From positions 62,001 to 126,000 of the forward strand of contig CAJXNP010000010.1 of the NCBI GenBank assembly GCA_913057175.1: 64,000 bases of DNA, in the 5' to 3' direction. Under the pieces are notes generated by a model that worked only from the letters and a program-made list of their open reading frames with translations, ran no database searches and was not told where the DNA came from. Shown here piece after piece: positions 50,792-60,612 of the stretch. A program made the translations under genes and the position numbers. The stretch is from an uncultured Cytophagales bacterium. GTDB lineage: Bacteria; Bacteroidota; Bacteroidia; Cytophagales; Cyclobacteriaceae. The first letter of the stretch is position 1. Every line of letters starts with the position of its first letter.

Positions 50792-51394
50792 TTATTCCAC
50801 CTCCTCATATTGCCGTAATCCTTCATCGAAACATTTCCTGCATCGGGGTTCATAGAGATCCTTTTCTCCAACCAAAACCCTTCCATATGTTTTAACTTTT
50901 CTGAATGAATAATTAGCAGGACTACCACACCTGAGACAGATTGCCTGCATTTTGGAAATATATTCCGCTGTCGATAGTAGAGTTGCAACCGAGTGAAAAG
51001 GCTTTCCCTGATAGTCCATATCCAAACCAGCTATGATCACCCTTTTTCCTTTTTTAGCTAATTTATCTGCCACCTGGACTATTTCTTCATCAAAAAACTG
51101 GACCTCATCGATCCCTACCACATTGCAGTTTTCTGCCAGCATCAGGATATCATTAGAAAAATTTACAGGAGTCGATCGAATATGATTTTGATTGTGAGAA
51201 ACGACATCCGTTTCATGAAATCGTATATCAAGAGCCGGTTTAAAGATCTCCACTTTTTGTTTGGCTATAACCGCCCGGTTAAGCCTTCTGATCAGCTCTT
51301 CGGTCTTTCCGGAAAACATACATCCCGCAATTACTTCTATCCATCCGCGACTTTCATTTGATTTATTGGATTGTATGATCGGTTCTGTAGCCAC
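50792..51394 (-). CDS. tdk: thymidine kinase
   Basis: The 200-residue protein has P-loop AGCMFSGKTEELIRRLNRA near residue 25, Walker B with catalytic Glu in VVGIDEVQFFDEEIV, a lasso QAICLRCGSPANYSFRK and EPRCRKCF with four cysteines that bind zinc. It phosphorylates thymidine for salvage. Complete and typical in length for type II TK. Confidence 0.95.
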   Translation of the reverse strand: MATEPIIQSNKSNESRGWIEVIAGCMFSGKTEELIRRLNRAVIAKQKVEIFKPALDIRFHETDVVSHNQNHIRSTPVNFSNDILMLAENCNVVGIDEVQFFDEEIVQVADKLAKKGKRVIIAGLDMDYQGKPFHSVATLLSTAEYISKMQAICLRCGSPANYSFRKVKTYGRVLVGEKDLYEPRCRKCFDEGLRQYEEVE

Positions 51395-51487
51395 AATTTA
51401 TTATTTTCAACAAATAATATACTTTTCCGGTATAGAGTTACAATATTATATTGCGAAGGTAAATCTGAAAAATAATAACCAATATTA

Positions 51488-52495
51488 ATGGAAAGTAATA
51501 TCAACTTCGAGGAAATAAATAAATATAGTCGCGAATTTTCACAGATTGTGTGCGATAAGTATTTTGAGAATAAGGATCATATCAAGGGAGAAGGAATATT
51601 ACTTTTAACACCCGTACAGCAAGTAAACCTGTTTGTTATTCTTGAATTGCTCAATGTTTGGAAGGACGAAGTGAAGAAGCTGAAAAGTCCATACTTTAAC
51701 TATCAATCTGATGAGGTACAGCATTCACTTAAAAAATTTATGAATGTCCTTTCCAAAAATATAGAAATCGTAAGAGAAGATCTGGAACCACTGTTAGTCA
51801 AAGCGACCGAAAAAGCCATTCTCCTCATATTCTCTCCTTACGAATTTTATAGAAACGAAATAGACAACCCGGACAGATCCAGGATAACCTATGATTTTGT
51901 GACTGATCTGAATAAATACGTTAAGATCAACAAACACTTAATCAAAGACTTTAAAACCCAGTTTGAAGGAGAAAAGATTGAAGAGATCTTCAATGACGAT
52001 GCCCTGAGAATTTTTAATGAAGTGTGCGAAAACTCAACAGATACACCGGAGGATTTTGAGATCTACATTACCATGTTCAACGAAATCAAAAATCCGGATA
52101 TTACGCTCTTTTATTTGAGCGAGGAGGAAGAATCCTATCACGATAGTGAGCATGAAGAAGAAAACCCTGCCGAACATGAAGAAGAATATCAAAACCTGAA
52201 TGACTCCCTACAGGAGGAAGTGGAAACATTAGCAGACCTTCACGAAAAACAAGGAATAGAAGGGATCAAAAAAAGTATCACCATTAACCAGCGTTTTATG
52301 TTTGTTAATGAGTTATTTGAAGGTGATAGTGACGAATTTGAATCAGTGGTAAACTACCTGGACAACTGTGCAAACAAAGAGGAGGCACTGGATTTCATCA
52401 ACATGAACTACGTTCAGGGAAAAGGATGGGATAACGAATCGGAAGAGTTTGAGGAATTCATTCACATTGTGCACAAGCGATTTCCCTCAGAATAA
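51488..52495 (+). CDS. hypothetical acidic protein, Bacteroidota-type
   Basis: The 335-residue product has no signal peptide or membrane helix. The N-terminal 220 residues are alpha-helical with no recognised motif; a Glu-rich linker near 218-240 (EEEESYHDSEHEEENPAEH) leads to a C-terminal piece RFMFVNELFEGDSDEFESVVNYLDNC plus ALDFINMNY. That C-terminal piece resembles a conserved segment in many Bacteroidota proteins of unknown function. It lies divergent from tdk and probably acts in the cytoplasm. Confidence 0.65.
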   Translation: MESNINFEEINKYSREFSQIVCDKYFENKDHIKGEGILLLTPVQQVNLFVILELLNVWKDEVKKLKSPYFNYQSDEVQHSLKKFMNVLSKNIEIVREDLEPLLVKATEKAILLIFSPYEFYRNEIDNPDRSRITYDFVTDLNKYVKINKHLIKDFKTQFEGEKIEEIFNDDALRIFNEVCENSTDTPEDFEIYITMFNEIKNPDITLFYLSEEEESYHDSEHEEENPAEHEEEYQNLNDSLQEEVETLADLHEKQGIEGIKKSITINQRFMFVNELFEGDSDEFESVVNYLDNCANKEEALDFINMNYVQGKGWDNESEEFEEFIHIVHKRFPSE

Positions 52496-52500
52496 AGATT

Positions 52501-53025
52501 TTAACTTTGGAAGGGTACTTTCACCATTGTTTCGTCCCATTTAAGGACCATATAAACCACCTTATTTTTTACTTCAAATTCTATGGTAAATTTTTCTACC
52601 GTTTCCGGCAATTGATGGCTGTCCACTTTCACCCTTAACACATCACGGTCTTCATTGTAAACGGTTCCCCATTGCCCAACCTGGTCATTAAAAATGATTG
52701 TCCATTCTCCCTTTTCGGGAATGGTAAATAAGCTATATTTTCCCGCCCTCAGGGTATTTCCATTGATGGTAAAATCATTGCTGATCTCAATCAGGGTGGC
52801 TTCATTTGCTCCTGTTCGCCATACCTCGCCGAATGGCTCCAGTTCACCAAAAACTACCCTGTCATTCTTTGAAGGTCGGCAGTAATCAACCTTTATAAAG
52901 GTATCTCCATTCCGGTAGAGGGCCTGATCCTCCGGACTAAAGGATTTGGTATATATTCGCGCCCCTACAATGAGCAAAACAATGGCGCTAATGACTATTC
53001 CAGAAATAATCAAGATTCTTCTCAT
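52501..53025 (-). CDS. DUF2911 family secreted or membrane-anchored protein
   Basis: The 174-residue protein has an N-terminal membrane helix (LIISGIVISAIVLLIVGARIY) followed by the DUF2911 domain: VKVDYCRPSKNDRVVFG-like (IKVDYCRPSKNDRVVFG), PFGEVWRTGANEATLIEI, GKYSLFTIPEKGEWTIIFN and VVYMVLKWDETMVKVPF. The function of DUF2911 is unknown; it is a periplasmic beta-sandwich. It converges with the acidic hypothetical gene. Confidence 0.85.
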   Translation of the reverse strand: MRRILIISGIVISAIVLLIVGARIYTKSFSPEDQALYRNGDTFIKVDYCRPSKNDRVVFGELEPFGEVWRTGANEATLIEISNDFTINGNTLRAGKYSLFTIPEKGEWTIIFNDQVGQWGTVYNEDRDVLRVKVDSHQLPETVEKFTIEFEVKNKVVYMVLKWDETMVKVPFQS

Positions 53026-53257
53026 GCCTCAAAAAGTTGTAATTGGATTGTGGTAATATATTTGAAAATTGTTTTCGTCTTTAATAAAAATAGGTATTCT
53101 ACTTATACTCATTAAAAATGAGGAAGTTACATTACCTGATCAATAATTGAGATTATAAATGAATGATTCTCAACTCTGAATATTTTTGGATCAAATCCTT
53201 AAGAAAAATGAGTTCAACATATAAACATGAACATTTGAATTTTCTGTCAAACTCACG

Positions 53258-54193
53258 CTAACACAAACTTTTTTTAACATCATTGTATTCCGTCCAGATC
53301 TCCCTTAAAATGTCAGCCGCTGGCTTAACTTCGTGGATCATTGCAGAAACCTGGCCAATTTCGAGCTCACCTTCGTCCAACTCACCATTAAACATGCCTT
53401 TTTTAGATCTGCCTTTTCCCAGGAGTAATGATAGTTCCTCTTTTTCTGCTCCCCGCATTTCTGCTTCCTTTACTTTCAGATAAAAATCATTTTTGATCAA
53501 CCTGACCGGAGCGAGTTTTTTTAACACTAGCTCGGTATCCCCTTCATTGATCTCAACAATCTTGTTTTTAAACTTTTCATGAGCAGAAGATTCCTGAGAA
53601 GCTGCGAATCGGGTTCCAATCTGAACACCATCCGCACCAAGAACCATTGCTGCCAGCATAGCTTTTCCAGATCCGATTCCTCCAGCAGCAATAACCGGAA
53701 TATCCACTGCATCACTGACAGCCGGGATGAGGCAAAAACTGGTTGTTTCTTCTCTTCCGTTGTGGCCTCCTGCTTCAAAACCTTCGGCCACCACGGCGTC
53801 AACCCCGGCTTCCTGGCTTTTTAAGGCAAACTTTACGCTTGATACCACATGCACCACTTTGATATCATTTTCTTTCAACTTAGCCGTCCAGGTTTTTGGG
53901 TTTCCAGCAGAAGTGAAAACGATCTTTACATGATTTCTGATCACTACATCTATGACCTTTTCTATTTCAGGATAGAGAAGAGGGATATTAACACCGAAAG
54001 GCTTTTGAGTCGCTTTTTGGCATTTTACAATGTGCTCTTCCAGGGTTTCGGGATGCATGGACCCGGAACCGATCAAACCCAACCCGCCTGCATTACTCAC
54101 AGCTGAAGCCAGCTTCCAGCCGCTGCACCAAACCATGCCCGCCTGGATGATAGGAAAATCAATTTGAAATAAATTTGCAATTCTATTTTCCAT
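53258..54193 (-). CDS. nitronate monooxygenase-family flavoprotein
   Basis: I use the ATG at 54193 (MENRIANLFQIDFPIIQAGM) rather than 54223, since the family starts at this point. The FMN-barrel motifs are present: NAGGLGLIGSGS, AVVAEGFEAGGHNGREETTS, and PVIAAGGIGSGKAMLAAMVLGADGVQIGTRFAA. It would oxidise nitronates or act as an enoyl-ACP reductase II (FabK) relative; sequence alone does not decide. It stands alone. Confidence 0.88.
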   Translation of the reverse strand: MENRIANLFQIDFPIIQAGMVWCSGWKLASAVSNAGGLGLIGSGSMHPETLEEHIVKCQKATQKPFGVNIPLLYPEIEKVIDVVIRNHVKIVFTSAGNPKTWTAKLKENDIKVVHVVSSVKFALKSQEAGVDAVVAEGFEAGGHNGREETTSFCLIPAVSDAVDIPVIAAGGIGSGKAMLAAMVLGADGVQIGTRFAASQESSAHEKFKNKIVEINEGDTELVLKKLAPVRLIKNDFYLKVKEAEMRGAEKEELSLLLGKGRSKKGMFNGELDEGELEIGQVSAMIHEVKPAADILREIWTEYNDVKKSLC

Positions 54194-54282
54194 GCTAATT
54201 GATTTGTGGGCTAAAATAAACAAGTGTGTGAAATATATTTATTAGAGCATAAATTTTATCATAAATTTGCCTCATTAATACA

Positions 54283-56043
54283 ATGAAGACTTTTTTAAGA
54301 AGCTTTTTAATTTGGAGGATCAAACACATCAACAACAAGGTCTTCAGTATGATCCTGAGTGGTGTGATTGGAGGGATGGCTGGTCTGGCAGCGGTTGTAC
54401 TAAAGCTATCTGTTCATGGAATTGAGCATTTGCTTTTTGAACTTAAATTTGACGTGCTCCATTATTTTTATCCATTGATCGGCATCATCATCACGGTGGT
54501 GATTTCAAGGTACTTTATGGGAGAAAGGCTGGGTCACGGAGTATCCGATATTTTATACACGCTATCCCGTAAATCCAGCAACATGAGACCTAGTCGAATG
54601 TACTCACGAATGGTGACAAGTGTGTTCACGGTAGGTTTTGGTGGGTCCGTGGGATTAGAGGCGCCTATTGTTGTAACAGGCTCTGCCATTGGTTCCAATA
54701 TCGGCCAACTCATGCACATGGACTATAAGCAACGCACGATTTTTATCGGGTGTGGGGCTGCGGGTGCAATTGCCGGGATCTTTAACAGTCCGATAGCGGG
54801 TGTTATATTTGCAAGTGAAGTTCTCCTGGCCGGAATTGGTTTTGCCTCCTTTATTCCCTTGTTAATTGCCGCTGTTTGCGGATCACTGGTATCCATGACA
54901 CTTCTGGGTGATGATATTTTGTTTTCCTTTCATTTGGCGGACGCATTTCATGCACAGGACACACCGTATTATATTTTGCTTGGTGTTCTCTGCGGATTGA
55001 TATCGGTCTATTTTACACGGACCACTTATTTTGTTGAGCATTCGATTTTTAAAATAAAAAATTACATCCTTCGGGCTATTATCGGCGGATTGATCCTTGC
55101 GCTCACCATTTTACTTTTGCCCCCAATCTATGGTGAAGGATATGGGTTCATAAAAACTCTTTTAAGCGGAAACATGGACCAGGTTTTAAGTTACAGAATG
55201 GCAGGGTACGAGTTAAAGAGTAACTTGAATTTATGGGTGTTTCTGGTAGGCCTAATCATCTTTAAGCCTTTCGCATCTGCTTTAACCATCGGATCCGGCG
55301 GCAGCGGTGGAATTTTCGGCCCCTCGCTTTTCCTTGGGGGAATTACCGGCTTTACATTTTCCAATTTCATTAATCTAACTTCCGGAGATAAAATTACCAG
55401 CCTAAGCAATTTTACACTTGTAGGCATGTGTGGCGTAATGAGCGGTGTTTTATACGCTCCTTTAACTGCCATCTTTCTTATCGCAGAGATCACTGGCGGA
55501 TATACCTTGTTTGTTCCATTGATGATGGTATCTGCTATCAGCTACATTACCGGCTCCTATTTCGAAAATTATTCCATATATACAAAGCACCTCATTGAGC
55601 GCGGTGAATACATCCCTCACGATAAGGACCGGCAATTGCTTAGTCAGATAAATATAAACCAGATTGTCGAAAAGGACCTGCACACCATTTCTCCTGAAAA
55701 AACACTGGGCGACCTGGTTAAAATTGTAAAGAAATCGAAGCGCAATATTTTTCCTGTCGTGGATAAAAAAAACAAACTCTACGGAATTATTACCCTGGAT
55801 GATATCCGTGAACTGATGTTTGACGAAGAGGCCAGAAATGAGATCCTGGTAAGTTCGATTATGCATCCTCCGCCAGACTCTATTTCTCTCAGCGAAAGCA
55901 TGGATTCTGTCATGAATAAATTTGAAAAGTCAGGAGCATGGAACCTTCCTGTGATTGATGATGGTGCGTACATTGGGCTGATTTCCAAGTCACGGGTATT
56001 CAATACCTACCGGACAAAATTGAGACAAGACAAAGCAGAATAA
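54283..56043 (+). CDS. ClC-type chloride channel/antiporter with C-terminal CBS pair
   Basis: The 586-residue protein has about ten membrane helices with the ClC motifs GFGGSVGLEAPIVVTG (Glu is the gating glutamate) and SALTIGSGGSGGIFGPSLFLGG. The C-terminal 150 residues hold two CBS domains (TLGDLVKIVKKSKRNIFPVVDKKNKLYGIITLDDIRELM and SMDSVMNKFEKSGAWNLPVIDDGAYIGLISK), typical of nucleotide-regulated members. The usual GSGIP of the first selectivity loop is not seen clearly. The downstream gap carries the DnaA boxes. Confidence 0.9.
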   Translation: MKTFLRSFLIWRIKHINNKVFSMILSGVIGGMAGLAAVVLKLSVHGIEHLLFELKFDVLHYFYPLIGIIITVVISRYFMGERLGHGVSDILYTLSRKSSNMRPSRMYSRMVTSVFTVGFGGSVGLEAPIVVTGSAIGSNIGQLMHMDYKQRTIFIGCGAAGAIAGIFNSPIAGVIFASEVLLAGIGFASFIPLLIAAVCGSLVSMTLLGDDILFSFHLADAFHAQDTPYYILLGVLCGLISVYFTRTTYFVEHSIFKIKNYILRAIIGGLILALTILLLPPIYGEGYGFIKTLLSGNMDQVLSYRMAGYELKSNLNLWVFLVGLIIFKPFASALTIGSGGSGGIFGPSLFLGGITGFTFSNFINLTSGDKITSLSNFTLVGMCGVMSGVLYAPLTAIFLIAEITGGYTLFVPLMMVSAISYITGSYFENYSIYTKHLIERGEYIPHDKDRQLLSQININQIVEKDLHTISPEKTLGDLVKIVKKSKRNIFPVVDKKNKLYGIITLDDIRELMFDEEARNEILVSSIMHPPPDSISLSESMDSVMNKFEKSGAWNLPVIDDGAYIGLISKSRVFNTYRTKLRQDKAE

Positions 56044-56535
56044 ATATTACTTTTAACATATGATTTTTGTAATGTTTTTTTCAAATCATTGCTACCGCGC
56101 TAATTAATAATTTGTTAAAAAAAATTGTGAAAAAAATCTTGCAAAAATGTAAGTACATAAAAATGAGAGACTTATCCACAAAAGGAAAGGTTTAAATATT
56201 TTTTGTAACGCGTTGATTTACAGCGTTATGTGAGTGAATTTATAAAAAATGTGGATAAATGTGGATAGTTGTGGATAACTTTTTTTCTCTTAACAATTTC
56301 GTAATTTTGATTAGCGTCATAGCAACACTATCGAATAATTTATCGCTAATTATTAACAAATATCTTACATCTAAGCCTGACCTTACCCAACACATGAATT
56401 CGGACTTTAACAACCATTTACATGAAGTAAATTCATGTTTAAACAATTAAAGTCAGCGTCTAAACAAATGCCTCATGTAAAATTTCAACTAACATGAGAA
56501 AGTATTAATTTAGTAATTGACTTCGAATTGCGCTT
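56044..56535. other. candidate chromosomal replication origin (DnaA-box cluster)
   Basis: This 492-bp gap has no gene and is very AT-rich. Perfect DnaA boxes (TTATCCACA or complement) lie at 56172-56180, 56250-56258 and 56270-56278, with a one-mismatch box at 56260-56268; the last three are spaced 10 bp apart in the same orientation. A long A/T run at 56102-56150 could be an unwinding element. In Bacteroidota oriC is often not next to dnaA. Confidence 0.6.
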
Positions 56536-57012
56536 ATGAAAATTCAACTTCTGGCGATTGTATTTGTTATGTTTTCACTTTCCGCCACTTTCGGGCAGAC
56601 AGTTGAAGTGATAAAATATCCTCAACTCAAGGAAATGATGGACACAGACAAATCATCGGACATTGTTATTTATAACTTCTGGGCGACCTGGTGTGCGCCA
56701 TGCATCAAGGAGATGCCCTACTTTGAAAAAATGAATTCTCATGACAATGTTAAGGTAAAATTCATCTCTTTTGACGATTCCGGAAAGTTAAATGAAAGGG
56801 TCATCCCATTCATTAAAAAGAAAGACATCCAATCGGAGGTATATCTTTTGGACGAAACCGATTTTAACAAGATCATCGACCAGATTGACCCGAGATGGTC
56901 CGGCGCCATTCCGGCAACCATTATTATGAATCATAAGACAAACGAAAAGCTCTTCTTTGAGCAAGAGTTCAGGGAAGGCGAATTAGAAAAAGTAGTACTT
57001 AACCAAATATAA
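56536..57012 (+). CDS. TlpA-like thioredoxin-fold protein
   Basis: The 158-residue protein has a signal peptide (ending TFGQ) and the TlpA active site IYNFWATWCAPCIKEMPYFEKM (CAPC near residue 57), and SGAIPATIIMNHKTNEKLFFE with the cis-Pro. It is a periplasmic thiol-disulfide oxidoreductase. The redoxin gene follows 7 bp later in the same orientation, so the two are probably cotranscribed. Confidence 0.88.
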   Translation: MKIQLLAIVFVMFSLSATFGQTVEVIKYPQLKEMMDTDKSSDIVIYNFWATWCAPCIKEMPYFEKMNSHDNVKVKFISFDDSGKLNERVIPFIKKKDIQSEVYLLDETDFNKIIDQIDPRWSGAIPATIIMNHKTNEKLFFEQEFREGELEKVVLNQI

Positions 57013-57019
57013 ATGCATT

Positions 57020-57625
57020 ATGAAACTCAAATTTATTCTACTAGCGGCATGTTGTTTTGGTTTATTTTTAAACAGCAAACTAAATACTGCAGGCCTGAAT
57101 GTTGGAGACAAGGCCTCCGACTTTTCACTTAAAAATGTTGACGGAAACATGGTTTCCTTGTCTGACTATGATGATGCCAAAGGATACATTGTGATATTCA
57201 CATGTAACACTTGTCCTTATGCCATTGCTTATGAAGACAGAATCATTGAACTGCATGAAAAATATGCTTCACAAGGGTATCCCGTAATTGCCATCAATCC
57301 TAATGATTCAAATGCAAAGCCAGACGATTCTTTCGAATCGATGAAAGAACGGGCAAAAGATAAAGATTTTCCCTTTCCATATGTAATGGACGAATCACAG
57401 GAAGTGGCAAAAACTTATGGAGCTTCCCGTACACCACATGTTTATCTGCTGGATAAAAGTTTGACCGTGAAGTACATCGGCGCCATTGACAACAATTACA
57501 AGGATGCTTCTTCAGCCGATGAAAAATATGTGGAAGAAGCTATTGCAGCCCTGGAAAATGGCGAAAAGATCGAAACAGACTTCACCAAGGCTGTCGGATG
57601 CACAATTAAGTGGAAAGAGATTTAA
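57020..57625 (+). CDS. secreted redoxin/AhpC-TSA family protein
   Basis: The 201-residue protein has a signal segment (FILLAACCFGLFLNSKL), then GDKASDFSLKNVDGNMVSLSDY and FTCNTCPYAIAYEDRIIELHEKYA with a CxxC motif (CNTC) in place of a typical peroxidatic Cys, and YGASRTPHVYLLDKSLTVKYIGAIDNN. These fit the Bacteroidota thioredoxin-family redoxins acting in the periplasm. It overlaps the convergent LETM1-related gene by 4 bp. Confidence 0.85.
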   Translation: MKLKFILLAACCFGLFLNSKLNTAGLNVGDKASDFSLKNVDGNMVSLSDYDDAKGYIVIFTCNTCPYAIAYEDRIIELHEKYASQGYPVIAINPNDSNAKPDDSFESMKERAKDKDFPFPYVMDESQEVAKTYGASRTPHVYLLDKSLTVKYIGAIDNNYKDASSADEKYVEEAIAALENGEKIETDFTKAVGCTIKWKEI

Positions 57626-58914
57626 TCTTCTTCCTCTGAAAATGCTGTCGGAAAGGCGCTTTTCGGTAAGATCTTAATCAGTAAAGGCAACGTTATAAAT
57701 GTAAAGGGGAGCGCAATGATCACAAAGGTCGGTATGGTCTTTAATACATCGATCAATTGCGTTCTCACTTTTGTTTTCTCCTCTTCATTCAATTCCTGAC
57801 GAGTTGCTTTTTTTAATAATTGCAACAATTCTTTGCTTTCCAGCAATTCCTTTTCAAATGCATTTTTGTTTTTAACCAGGATTTTCCCCAACCTGGTGGC
57901 AAACCGGTCCCGGAGGATATGAAAATTATGTCTTGACTGTAAAAAATGCACCTGCTCCCAATGGGTGATCACAAAAGATTCAATTGCCAGCAAACTACTT
58001 TCTATTTCTGTTTCACTGAATTTAAGCTTCTCGCCCAGCTTCGCGAGATATTCCTTTTCCTTTTCATTTACATGACGATCCGACCAAATGGTGAGCGTCG
58101 CCAATTCAAACAAATACTTTTTCAGCAGCCAGCTGTCTATATCGGGAAATTCAATATCTCGTATGTCAATGCCATCCTTCAAATAGGTAAGCGCCTCTGC
58201 TTCCGCATCAGATGAAAGGCCGGCCGATTGCAGAAAAAATTTAAATAGCTTTCGTTCCTCATAATCAAGCGAATGATCAGCATGAGAAGCTGAAGAAATA
58301 ATTTTTAGGATGCACAATCGCACTTCTTCCAACTTTTGTCCAAGATCATCAAATGCCAGAATCGCATCCTTTCTTTGAAGCCAAATCCCATAAAAATAAA
58401 CATCCAGAAACAAAAGGCTGTTATTAAAAAACCCGGCCCAGAAATTATCATTTAACCCTGATCGGATTTGTATTCTGTTATGTAATAAACTTTCGGCCAT
58501 AAAAATTTCGTTCTTTCTTCGTCCGAAATAATCATTTTTACGGAAACTTATGTTAGGATAGGAATGCTGGTAAAAATCGATCATTTCGTTAACCGAATAA
58601 TGGATCAAGTCCCGGATATTGTTTGAGTAATTATCTTCGTGAATCAGAATGGAATGGTGAACAAAACTGTCAAACAAGATGAATTTAAGCTTTTCCCGTT
58701 CATCCCAGTATTTCATTTTCAAATTGTAAGACCCTGCTGGCTGAATGGCATGACCGTACATCAGACCAGTAGGTTGAATAAGCTGGTAAAAATTCTCATC
58801 AAAACTATTCCCGTTTAAAGAACTCTTTAATTGTTCTCCATACTTCAACTCCCTTACAAGACCCTGAAAAAAATCGGCATAATTATTTATCCAGCCTTTA
58901 TACTTTGGACGCAT
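57622..58914 (-). CDS. LETM1-related biofilm-associated-type protein (TerB-like region)
   Basis: The 430-residue protein has a central TerB-like helical region (ASHADHSLDYEERKLFKFFLQSAGL, LTIWSDRHVNEKEKEYLAKLGEKL) and a C-terminal LETM1-like segment with a membrane helix (TFVIIALPFTFITLPLLIKILPKSAFPTAFSEEED). Its name in Bacteroidota follows a biofilm phenotype for one homologue; the mechanism is unknown. It is single on the minus strand. Confidence 0.75.
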   Translation of the reverse strand: MRPKYKGWINNYADFFQGLVRELKYGEQLKSSLNGNSFDENFYQLIQPTGLMYGHAIQPAGSYNLKMKYWDEREKLKFILFDSFVHHSILIHEDNYSNNIRDLIHYSVNEMIDFYQHSYPNISFRKNDYFGRRKNEIFMAESLLHNRIQIRSGLNDNFWAGFFNNSLLFLDVYFYGIWLQRKDAILAFDDLGQKLEEVRLCILKIISSASHADHSLDYEERKLFKFFLQSAGLSSDAEAEALTYLKDGIDIRDIEFPDIDSWLLKKYLFELATLTIWSDRHVNEKEKEYLAKLGEKLKFSETEIESSLLAIESFVITHWEQVHFLQSRHNFHILRDRFATRLGKILVKNKNAFEKELLESKELLQLLKKATRQELNEEEKTKVRTQLIDVLKTIPTFVIIALPFTFITLPLLIKILPKSAFPTAFSEEED

Positions 58915-59166
58915 ATTTAAAAAATCATAACACTGCGAAAAATAGGGGAATAATATAATCCTAATTATTGAATTTTCATCAGGCTTGTGTATTTATTTGT
59001 TATGTTTTAGAAAAAATTATGCTTGTATATTGACAAAATGTGTACTTCAGACACTTAGATATATTGGCACTTTTTGGCAGGATTTGATCTCAGATTTTTC
59101 GCAACTGCTTCCGAGTTAGTTTTTAAACCCGGGAGGTTCTTCTATCGAAAACTTTCTCAAAGAAAT

Positions 59167-59607
59167 TTATAAATACCTCAACTTATTCGATTCAATTTCC
59201 TTTTTTCTTTCTTTGAGCACTTTATCTGATTCAGCGGCATTATGAATAGCCATAGATGGCAAATATGCCTCACTCTCAGCAAGTTGCGTGTTGTCTTTAA
59301 GTTTCTTTACCAGGATCTTCAAAGGCTGAAGAATTTTTTGAAGGGCCTGAACCAATTCTACGTCTTTCTTGATTTCTGCTACATCTACATTTTTAGGAAC
59401 GATTTCCGGAGATTCTTTGGCTATTCTCAAACAATCGTAGACGAAGTCAATCGTGCTATCCTTCATTTTAGGCAGGGAGGATTTTTCTTCCGGTGTCAAA
59501 GTAACTAAATCCGGCAGCTTTTTATTGATAAAATCAATCGCGCTTAATATTTCTTTCAGATCTTGTTGTGGAATACTGGTACTAATTTGATTGCTGTAAG
59601 GTGTCAT
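59167..59607 (-). CDS. hypothetical helical protein
   Basis: The 146-residue protein is all-helical with LKEILSAIDFINKKLPDLVTLTPEEKSSLPKMKDSTIDFV and DVELVQALQKILQPLKILVKKLKDN. The pattern LTPEE-KSSLPKM-D-T-FV and AEIKKDVELV-L-IL-PL recurs in conserved hypothetical proteins of Bacteroidota and cyanobacteria. There is no signal peptide. No function is known. The 252-bp gap before the LETM1-related gene holds nothing recognisable. Confidence 0.65.
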   Translation of the reverse strand: MTPYSNQISTSIPQQDLKEILSAIDFINKKLPDLVTLTPEEKSSLPKMKDSTIDFVYDCLRIAKESPEIVPKNVDVAEIKKDVELVQALQKILQPLKILVKKLKDNTQLAESEAYLPSMAIHNAAESDKVLKERKKEIESNKLRYL

Positions 59608-59712
59608 AGTGCGTTTCGTTTTATGTTTCAGTAGGGATAATTCAGAACAAACCTCTATAATTAAACTGCTATAAATAGCATGAAAGTTTCATAATTTAAG
59701 AAATGTTTTAAA

Positions 59713-60612
59713 TTATTTTTTAGGCTTTTTATTTATCAGAATGATTCCACCTAATATTAAAATCATGCCAATTACATGATTATATAACATGGATTCACCA
59801 TCGACAATTCCCCATGCTATTGCAACCACCGGAATTAGATACGTAACAGAGCTGGTAAATATTGCGGAGCTTACTTTTACCAATCTGTTAAATAAAAATA
59901 AAGCCAGGCCCGTTCCGACTATTCCCAGCACGGCAACTGCTAAAAGCGGAAATAAAAAGTCCTTGTTATAATTCATTGACAAGGCAGGCGTGAAAAATAG
60001 CAGGTAAACTGCGGCAATAGGAAAAACCATTGAAACAGAAATGCTGGTAATGTGAGTTGGTTTAACATTGATCAGCTTGTACTTGATAATATTCAGGTTA
60101 ATACCGTACATGATGGTCGCCAGGATAACAAAAAATGCATAGAAGTTGATGTCTGCCAGGCTATCGATTGAAAATCCAACGATCAGAATGAAAGAACCCA
60201 ATAAACCCAACAGTACTCCCCAAACGGAGCTTTTGTAGATTTTTTGCGAAAAGAAAACAAACCCAATCACCAAAACTGAGATGGGTGTGAGTGAGTTAAG
60301 CACCCCTGCAATGGAGCTGCTGATCTGTGTTTGCGCCAATGCAAAAAGAATGGCTGGAATGAAAGAGCCTGTTAAACCAACAACGAATAGATACTTGATC
60401 TCCGCCTTTTCGACAGCTTTTAAATTTTTGTAAGCAAAAGGCAAGAGAAACAATGCAGCAAAAATTACCCTTAGCGCCCCAACCATAGGCGCCGGAAAGG
60501 CCACAAGGCTTTTTTTGATAAGAATAAATGAACTGCCCCAAATGAGTGAGAGGATAATCAACAGTCCCCAGGACAAAAGTTGACTGCCGGAGGACTTATC
60601 GTTTTCAGACAT
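59713..60612 (-). CDS. EamA-family (DMT) transporter
   Basis: The 299-residue inner-membrane protein has ten hydrophobic helices in two EamA repeats, with LSLIWGSSFILIKKSLVAFPAPMVGALRVIFAALFLLPFA in the first and VLGIVGTGLALFLFNRLVKVSSAIFTSSVTYLIPVVAIAWGIVDGE in the second, ending ILGGIILINKKPKK. It is a drug/metabolite exporter of unknown substrate. Its start codon overlaps the dusB stop by one base, so the two are translationally coupled. Confidence 0.9.
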   Translation of the reverse strand: MSENDKSSGSQLLSWGLLIILSLIWGSSFILIKKSLVAFPAPMVGALRVIFAALFLLPFAYKNLKAVEKAEIKYLFVVGLTGSFIPAILFALAQTQISSSIAGVLNSLTPISVLVIGFVFFSQKIYKSSVWGVLLGLLGSFILIVGFSIDSLADINFYAFFVILATIMYGINLNIIKYKLINVKPTHITSISVSMVFPIAAVYLLFFTPALSMNYNKDFLFPLLAVAVLGIVGTGLALFLFNRLVKVSSAIFTSSVTYLIPVVAIAWGIVDGESMLYNHVIGMILILGGIILINKKPKK

